From positions 1 through 37,841 of the forward strand of contig REEK01000086.1 of assembly GCA_007695115.1 (NCBI GenBank): 37,841 bases of DNA, read 5' to 3'. Shown one piece after another: positions 33,190 to 37,841 of the stretch (its first letter is position 1; every line of letters begins with the position of its first letter). The DNA comes from Sphaerobacteraceae bacterium (GTDB lineage: Bacteria; Chloroflexota; Chloroflexia; Thermomicrobiales; Thermomicrobiaceae). Below the pieces are notes generated by a model. It worked only from the letters and a program-made list of their open reading frames with translations. It did no database searches and was not told the DNA's origin. A program made the position numbers and the translations under genes.

Positions 33190-33693
33190 GTGCAGCACCG
33201 GGCGTTGTATCCGGGATCGTTTGACCCGATCTCGAAGGGACATGTCGACGTTGCCGAGCGAGCCGCACGGCTCTTCGATCACGTTGTCCTGGGAATTTAT
33301 ACCGGCGATGAAGTTGCCAGCAAGCGGGCGATGTTCGATGCCGAAGAGCGCAAGGAATTCGCATCGCAGGCTCTGGGACATGTCCCGAACCTGGAGGTGC
33401 AGATCTTCACCGGACTTACGGTGTCGTATGCGCGAGAAGTTGGTGCCCAGACGATCGTTCGGGGTCTTCGTGCGGTTTCGGACTTCGAGTACGAGTTCAA
33501 GATGGCACACATGAATCGCCATCTCGCCGAAGATATCGACGTCGTCTGCCTGATGACGAGTTCGCAGAATTCGTTTATCAGTTCGAGTTTTATCAAGCAA
33601 GTTGCCCTGCTCGGCGGCGACGTAACCGGCCTGGTGCCGGATGTTGTCGTGGATGCATTGACTGAAAAGTTTGGACCCGCCCGAGAGCGGTAA
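33190..33693 (+). CDS. coaD: Phosphopantetheine adenylyltransferase
   Basis: 167 residues with a GTG start. Nucleotidyltransferase fold: ALYPGSFDPISKGHVDVAERAA includes the GH of the (T/H)xGH motif (His18). RGLRAVSDFEYEFKMAHMNRHL and SSSFIKQVALLGGDV are coaD signatures. It transfers AMP to 4'-phosphopantetheine in coenzyme A synthesis. The bases between it and rsmD leave almost no room, so translation is probably coupled. The coiled-coil gene follows 19 bases later. Confidence 0.95.
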   Translation: MQHRALYPGSFDPISKGHVDVAERAARLFDHVVLGIYTGDEVASKRAMFDAEERKEFASQALGHVPNLEVQIFTGLTVSYAREVGAQTIVRGLRAVSDFEYEFKMAHMNRHLAEDIDVVCLMTSSQNSFISSSFIKQVALLGGDVTGLVPDVVVDALTEKFGPARER

Positions 33694-33712
33694 ATGATTG
33701 TGACGGCCAGCG

Positions 33713-34189
33713 GTGGAAACACAGCAGCGCAATTCAGCAGCACCGACAACAGACATCCTGGAGTTGATCGACCGGCTCGAGGACCTCGTTGCTCAGGGGT
33801 CTCGTGTGCCCTGGGGTGGCAAGATCATGGTCGACGAGGATGAGGTGCTGGCGCTAGTCGACCAGCTCCGTATGTCGATGCCGCAAGAGATCAAGCAGGC
33901 CCGCCGGGTTGTGCAGGATCGACAAAAGATCATTACGGACGCACAGACTGAGGCGGACAAGATTCTTTCGGTGGCCAAAGAGCGCGCCGAGTATCTGATG
34001 AACGAGCAGGGCCTGGTCAATGAGGCCAAGGCTCGCAGCGAGGACATTCTCCGGCAATCGAGAGAACACTCCCGCAAGTCGATGCAGGAAGTCGATCAGT
34101 ACGCCCACCAGATGCTTACCCAGCTGGAGCGGGTACTCGAAGAGAACCTGCACCAGATCCAGCAAGCCAAGGGTGTGATGGAGCGGTAG
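33713..34189 (+). CDS. Coiled-coil protein, DivIVA/SepIVA-like
   Basis: 158 residues with a GTG start (a stop 12 bases upstream in frame rules out a longer form). The N-terminal part ILELIDRLEDLVAQGSRVP then VDEDEVLALVDQLRMSMPQEI resembles the start of actinobacterial SepIVA and similar DivIVA-like proteins. A long helical stretch rich in Glu/Lys/Gln follows (about 60-150), with ATPase subunit b-like character (ARRVVQDRQKIITDAQTEAD, AKERAEYL). No membrane segment. SepIVA takes part in polar growth and septation in mycobacteria. Homology is remote, so a division or envelope role here is inference, helped by position after coaD. Confidence 0.75.
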   Translation: METQQRNSAAPTTDILELIDRLEDLVAQGSRVPWGGKIMVDEDEVLALVDQLRMSMPQEIKQARRVVQDRQKIITDAQTEADKILSVAKERAEYLMNEQGLVNEAKARSEDILRQSREHSRKSMQEVDQYAHQMLTQLERVLEENLHQIQQAKGVMER

Positions 34190-34202
34190 GGAATACCGCT
34201 CC
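34180..34202. terminator. Hairpin at the end of the coiled-coil gene
   Basis: GGAGCGGTA and TACCGCTCC, 9-bp perfect stem, GGGAA loop; it includes the stop codon of the gene. No T-run follows on either strand, so termination would be by stem stability or it may be an mRNA 3' end stabiliser. Confidence 0.5.
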
Positions 34203-34209
34203 GGGTAGA

Positions 34210-34232
34210 GGCGGCGACGCTAGATCGCCGCC
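34210..34232. terminator. Hairpin at the end of the Res gene
   Basis: GGCGGCGA and TCGCCGCC, 8-bp perfect stem, 7-base loop that contains the res stop codon (34220-34222). No T-run. It lies 8 bases from the hairpin of the convergent gene, making a matched pair. Confidence 0.45.
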
Positions 34233-37078
34233 AGTGACCTTAGCTTGTCAGTCACCTCCCGGATGTCCTTGCACATGTTGAACTCCCAGCGGCCCATCTT
34301 GCCCCAGTTCGTCACGGCTTCACACCAGCGTTCGGCGGCGACGTGCTTCTGCTGATCGGACTCCCGGACCTGTCCCTTCACTTCAAGCAGGAGGTGAACG
34401 CCGTTGGTCAGCTTGACGACGAAGTCCGGCAGGAAGTCATGCTGGGCGCCACCGAACTGATACGGGATCGCCAGATCGAGATGGTCGTTTCTGGCATACG
34501 ACTCCACATGCTCTGACGCTTCAAGCTGATAGGCGACGGACGATTCCCAAGTGGTGGTGTCCAGCACAACGTGGCTGATGTGGCTCTTGACCGTATCCCG
34601 GCACTCACGGGATGTTCGGAAGTACACCTCGTCAGTCGTTCCGCGTGGTCGAAACCGCTCGATTCTCGGCAGGATCGTCGCAGCACCGCTCTCGTCTGCC
34701 GGTCGGATCGCTGTCGTTAGTCGCTCGATCACGCGCTGCGCGTACCGCTCAACGAAGATCTCCTGCGGTTCTGATGATCCATAGTCCACGCGTTCTTGCA
34801 GAAATTGACGCACGATGGTCAGCACCTGCGGGAAAAGAATGTGCCGGGCCCGATATTCAAATTCATGCTGGCCCAACAATACGTCGGTGATCTGCCGAGC
34901 GAACTCATATTCCACCTGTTGCATGCGGATCGACCGATAGAACTCCGAGCGTGTCTGAGTGACGAGACCACCCGGTCCCTGCAACGTCGGGTCGCCGATC
35001 TGATAGCCAACCTGCGGACGAGAGATTGTTGAAGTCGGTTCCAGGTTCGGATCGATCTTGACCGGCGTCACCTTGTCCATGTCACAGGTGATGCGGTCGG
35101 TAACGGACACCACATACCCTTCGACCCGCGGGAACTCGATTCTCAGATGCTTCCGCTCGTCCAGCCCTCGCACTAGCGTGGTCGGCGGGACAGGTGGCGG
35201 AGGCTTCGACTCCCGCTTCTTCACCGGGATCACTTCGAACGGGATGCCGTAGACGTCGACGTACTCCTCGTTCGTTGGAACTCCATCTTCATCAAACTCG
35301 AACTCGTAGTTCAGGCGCCTCAATCCTCGTCCGACCACCTGCTCACAGAGGAGCTGCGACTGAAATGCCCGGATGCCGAGAATCTGCGTCACGTTCTGGG
35401 CATCCCAGCCTTCGGTCAGCATCGAAACGGAGACGACGCACCGTACTGACTCACCTGGCTCTCCTAGCTTGCCGACGGTCGCGACCGTGCGTCGCAGATC
35501 TTCATTGGCCACTGCCCGGCTCCCGCTGCCGTGTTCGCGGTTCGCTTCATCCAGGCGCTTGCTGTCGATGTGAATGGTCACCTCGCCGTTCGGGCCGTTC
35601 TGCAAGTAATCAGGAAATGCTTTGCCCTCGTCGGCGATGTATTCCGAGACGACCTTGGCGATGCTGGTGTTGTCACAGACGACGATCATGCACGGTGGGA
35701 CGGGATAGTCGTTGCTCTCGAAAGAATCGAACGTCTGCCGCCAGAGCCCGGCGATCTGTTGCAGCGCGCCATCTGCCTCGCGGAGCACCGCTTCTGGTTT
35801 CGGTTTGCTACGTCCAGTTCCCCGCTCTTTCGGTGACAACCGCTCCATAATCATCTGCCAGAGCCGGAAGTAGTGTGGCTCCGGACGTCCGGTGTCGTCT
35901 CTGACCGGCACGCGAGGAATCTTGACGATGCCGGACTCGATCGCGTCGACCAGCCCGAAGTCGGAGACGATCCATGGGAACGGCTGACCCTCCGGATGGC
36001 CGCTTCCCGAGATGTAGAACGGAGTCGCCGAGAGATCGATGCAGCGGCTGATCCCGCGGACTGCGTTGATCCGGTCCAGACCGGAGACCCAGACCGTTGC
36101 GTTCTGCTGTTCCTCCTCGATCGCGTCTCGATCAGCCTTCGCAAGTGCATCAAGTTCTTCGTCCGGTAACGGGGCTGGTCGATGAGCATGATGCGCTTCA
36201 TCGTTGAGCACCATGATATTGCCTCGGCTGCCGAGATCGTGCAGTACACGGGAACAGAATGCTGAATCACTTTCCGCTCCCCGCTGAACGATCCCGCGAC
36301 TGTTCGAATCGTCACGCAATTCAAAAATGTGCCAGTTGGTGATCAGCATCCGGGCTCGGCCGAGATCCGGCATAAGTCCGCCTGGCACCAGATCGAACGA
36401 TTCGTAGTAGTTGCCCTTTGCGCCGGGAACGAGTGGACGGGCCGGGTCCTGTTCGATTCCATCAATCTCCTTCGGTGCGCCACCGAGTCGCTCCTTGACC
36501 GTCAGGTTCGGACAGACGATGAGGATCGCATCGGAGTACCGACGGGAATTCGGCGAGTTCACCTTATTCAGCACTGACCAGGCGATCAGCATCGCCATCA
36601 CCACAGTCTTGCCGGAGCCGGTTGCCATCTTGCAGCCGAGTCGAACCAATGAAGCGTAATCAGGATCGTTGGGATTATCCGGAGGAACCTGATGAGACAT
36701 CCGGCGACCGGCGTCAGTCTCGGTCAGCCAGATGACTGTCTCAACAGCCTCGCGCTGACAGAAGAAGAGTTGCCGATCTCGTCCATCACGCGTCCAGTGA
36801 CTCAGCAGCCGCTGGGTTACCGCCGTTACTCCGGAATAGCCGTTCTCGCGCCAGCGTGAAACCTGAGATCGTATCTGATTGACCAGATCGAGGGACACCC
36901 AGGTCTCATCCGCAAGGAATGTGGTCTGTTCACGGCTCGCTTTGCTCTTGTCTCGGACGTAGTAGCCAGCTTCCCGCCGACCGGTCCCGATTGCCGGTTC
37001 ATCGTTCTGATACAGCCAGTAGCGGGTTGGCTCGCGGAACGGATTGTTCAGAATCGGTTTATCGACTGCCAGGCTCAT
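34220..37078 (-). CDS. Type III-like restriction enzyme, Res subunit (DEAD/DEAH helicase-nuclease)
   Basis: 952 residues. Superfamily 2 helicase motifs: ATGSGKT (152-158), DEAH (293-296), SATP (350-353), SMLTEGWDAQNVTQILG, and VVGRGLRR (581-588). Near the C-terminus a PD-(D/E)xK nuclease is visible: PDF with Asp885, then LLLEVKG with Glu899 and Lys901. It would translocate on or survey DNA using ATP and cleave unmodified foreign DNA. It starts inside the Mod stop codon (ATGA), as restriction and modification subunits often do. The Res gene looks intact. Its hallmark order resembles BPTD_3080-type Res proteins, a family name I give from memory. Confidence 0.9.
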   Translation of the reverse strand: MSLAVDKPILNNPFREPTRYWLYQNDEPAIGTGRREAGYYVRDKSKASREQTTFLADETWVSLDLVNQIRSQVSRWRENGYSGVTAVTQRLLSHWTRDGRDRQLFFCQREAVETVIWLTETDAGRRMSHQVPPDNPNDPDYASLVRLGCKMATGSGKTVVMAMLIAWSVLNKVNSPNSRRYSDAILIVCPNLTVKERLGGAPKEIDGIEQDPARPLVPGAKGNYYESFDLVPGGLMPDLGRARMLITNWHIFELRDDSNSRGIVQRGAESDSAFCSRVLHDLGSRGNIMVLNDEAHHAHRPAPLPDEELDALAKADRDAIEEEQQNATVWVSGLDRINAVRGISRCIDLSATPFYISGSGHPEGQPFPWIVSDFGLVDAIESGIVKIPRVPVRDDTGRPEPHYFRLWQMIMERLSPKERGTGRSKPKPEAVLREADGALQQIAGLWRQTFDSFESNDYPVPPCMIVVCDNTSIAKVVSEYIADEGKAFPDYLQNGPNGEVTIHIDSKRLDEANREHGSGSRAVANEDLRRTVATVGKLGEPGESVRCVVSVSMLTEGWDAQNVTQILGIRAFQSQLLCEQVVGRGLRRLNYEFEFDEDGVPTNEEYVDVYGIPFEVIPVKKRESKPPPPVPPTTLVRGLDERKHLRIEFPRVEGYVVSVTDRITCDMDKVTPVKIDPNLEPTSTISRPQVGYQIGDPTLQGPGGLVTQTRSEFYRSIRMQQVEYEFARQITDVLLGQHEFEYRARHILFPQVLTIVRQFLQERVDYGSSEPQEIFVERYAQRVIERLTTAIRPADESGAATILPRIERFRPRGTTDEVYFRTSRECRDTVKSHISHVVLDTTTWESSVAYQLEASEHVESYARNDHLDLAIPYQFGGAQHDFLPDFVVKLTNGVHLLLEVKGQVRESDQQKHVAAERWCEAVTNWGKMGRWEFNMCKDIREVTDKLRSLAAI

Positions 37079-37841
37079 GAGTACGTCACCATTCGGTCCA
37101 GCGGAATCACCCGCATGACCTCGTTGCCGCGCTGGTCGATGACCTTGACCGCAACACGCCGATGGTCTCCGCCCTTGAATGGCAATGATTCCCGACTGGT
37201 CAACTGGTCGAACACCTCATCGTCGATCGTGCTCTTCAATGCTCGTTGGAGCTTGTTCCAGGCGCTCTTGTCCGGGAAGAATGCCTGGCAGATCGCGAAC
37301 GTCCGTCCATCATAATCGGTATCCAGGAACCAGGCAGCGATGCGTTCCCCGCTGGCTGATTGGACGTCACCAGTGAGTGGGTCGTAGACATCCACGCCAT
37401 TGAGCGTCAGCCGGTAGGAGTCATCCTCGGCGGTATGCAGTTCGACGTCTGGCTCGCCGAATACTGAGAACAACTGACTGTCCGCCGTGGTTTTCAGCAG
37501 GCTCTCCCCGCGCACGTCGGTCATGATGACGTCCGGTCGGATGTGCGACATGAATGCTTTGACATGCGGGTGCTGGACGTCGGTGATCGCCTGCTGGGCC
37601 TCGGCCTGGAAAGCGAACCCGGCGAAGATAACCGCGTCGTACCCGCCCATATTGGCTGACCGGAACCCGTCCTCCACCTGCCGGGACGAGATTGCCCCGT
37701 ATTGGGGACCGAACGAGATGGCGACCCGGTTAAGAGTCTGATCGTCGGCTGGTTCACCTTCGGTATGGAGTACACCGGAGTTCAATGGTCGCAACTCGTT
37801 GAACGTCTACCGTTTGTTGCCGGGGAACGTCACTCCATCCT
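37075..37841 (-). pseudogene. Site-specific DNA-methyltransferase (Mod) C-terminal part, in-frame stop near window edge
   Basis: The gene runs off the right edge, so only the C-terminal part is present. From the TAG onward it reads TFNELRPLNSGVLHTEGE, VAISFGPQYGAISSRQVEDG, GYDAVIFAGFAFQAEAQ, HIRPDVIMTD, AAWFLDTDYDGRTFAICQAFFPDKSAW, and RVAVKVIDQRGNEVMRV. I recall this C-terminal domain from Mod proteins paired with this Res type. The methylase motifs (DPPY, FxGxG) would be upstream, outside. In the same frame, upstream of the TAG at 37807-37809, the ten codons to the edge read DGVTFPGNKR and look like a natural continuation, as if a CAG (Gln) had become TAG. An internal TTG start at 37794 would give 239 residues. 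If real, the mutation removes active Mod or splits it. Confidence 0.7.

Noticed and set aside
1-37841. CRISPR array, tRNA, rRNA, insertion sequence or prophage
   Set aside because: I saw no regularly spaced repeats, cloverleaf sequences, rRNA motifs, transposase or integrase genes.

Overview
The window is a gene-dense chromosomal segment (about 38 kb, moderately GC-rich). It is almost all housekeeping genes, and only the right end is accessory. Gene content and order suggest a Chloroflexota bacterium, possibly Thermomicrobia or a relative. The pointers are a dcw cluster ending ftsQ-ftsZ-nrdR with no ftsA between, a RecG with a long helical N-terminal extension, and the pairing of rpmB with fakA, DegV and recG. 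Some order (rsmD-coaD followed by a SepIVA-like coiled-coil gene) also recalls Actinobacteriota. The phylum call is inference; no rRNA gene is present.

Left edge (1-1663): the 3' part of a biotin carboxylase/biotin-carrier fusion of an acyl-CoA carboxylase, closed by a terminator. Cell-wall and division block (about 1760-17326, + strand): a promoter carrying an array of 10-bp-spaced MraZ boxes, and just upstream a perfect 14-bp palindrome that fits the Gram-positive LexA (SOS) box. It leads into mraZ-rsmH-ftsL-ftsI-murF-mraY-murD-ftsW-murC-murB-ddl-ftsQ, mostly overlapping or a few bases apart, then a 313-bp regulatory gap, ftsZ and nrdR. murE, murG and ftsA are missing from the run. FtsW has a long basic, proline-rich tail and FtsZ a glutamine/proline-rich tail with an acidic, unusual C-terminal peptide.

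Middle (17348-20813): a bidirectional terminator, trxA on the minus strand, and back-to-back divergent promoters leading to two family-4 glycosyltransferases and a translationally coupled flavin-reductase-like gene.

Minus-strand lipid/repair block (20824-27648): fakA, two different fakB (DegV) genes, recG and an unrecognised gene. This is a fatty-acid kinase system that phosphorylates exogenous fatty acids, with the helicase RecG downstream. rpmB (L28) is divergent from it. Next come a translation-termination block on the minus strand (thpR, a SLOG-fold gene, prfA, prmC) and a plus-strand run pheA-rsmD-coaD-sepIVA-like.

Right edge (34220-37841, minus strand): a type III-like restriction-modification pair. 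The Res helicase-nuclease is intact. The Mod methyltransferase runs off the window and carries an in-frame TAG near the edge, so it may be broken. No CRISPR array, tRNA, rRNA or insertion sequence was seen. The most notable regulatory observation is the SOS-box-like palindrome at the head of the division operon; the most notable structural ones are the missing murE/murG/ftsA and the unusual FtsW and FtsZ tails.
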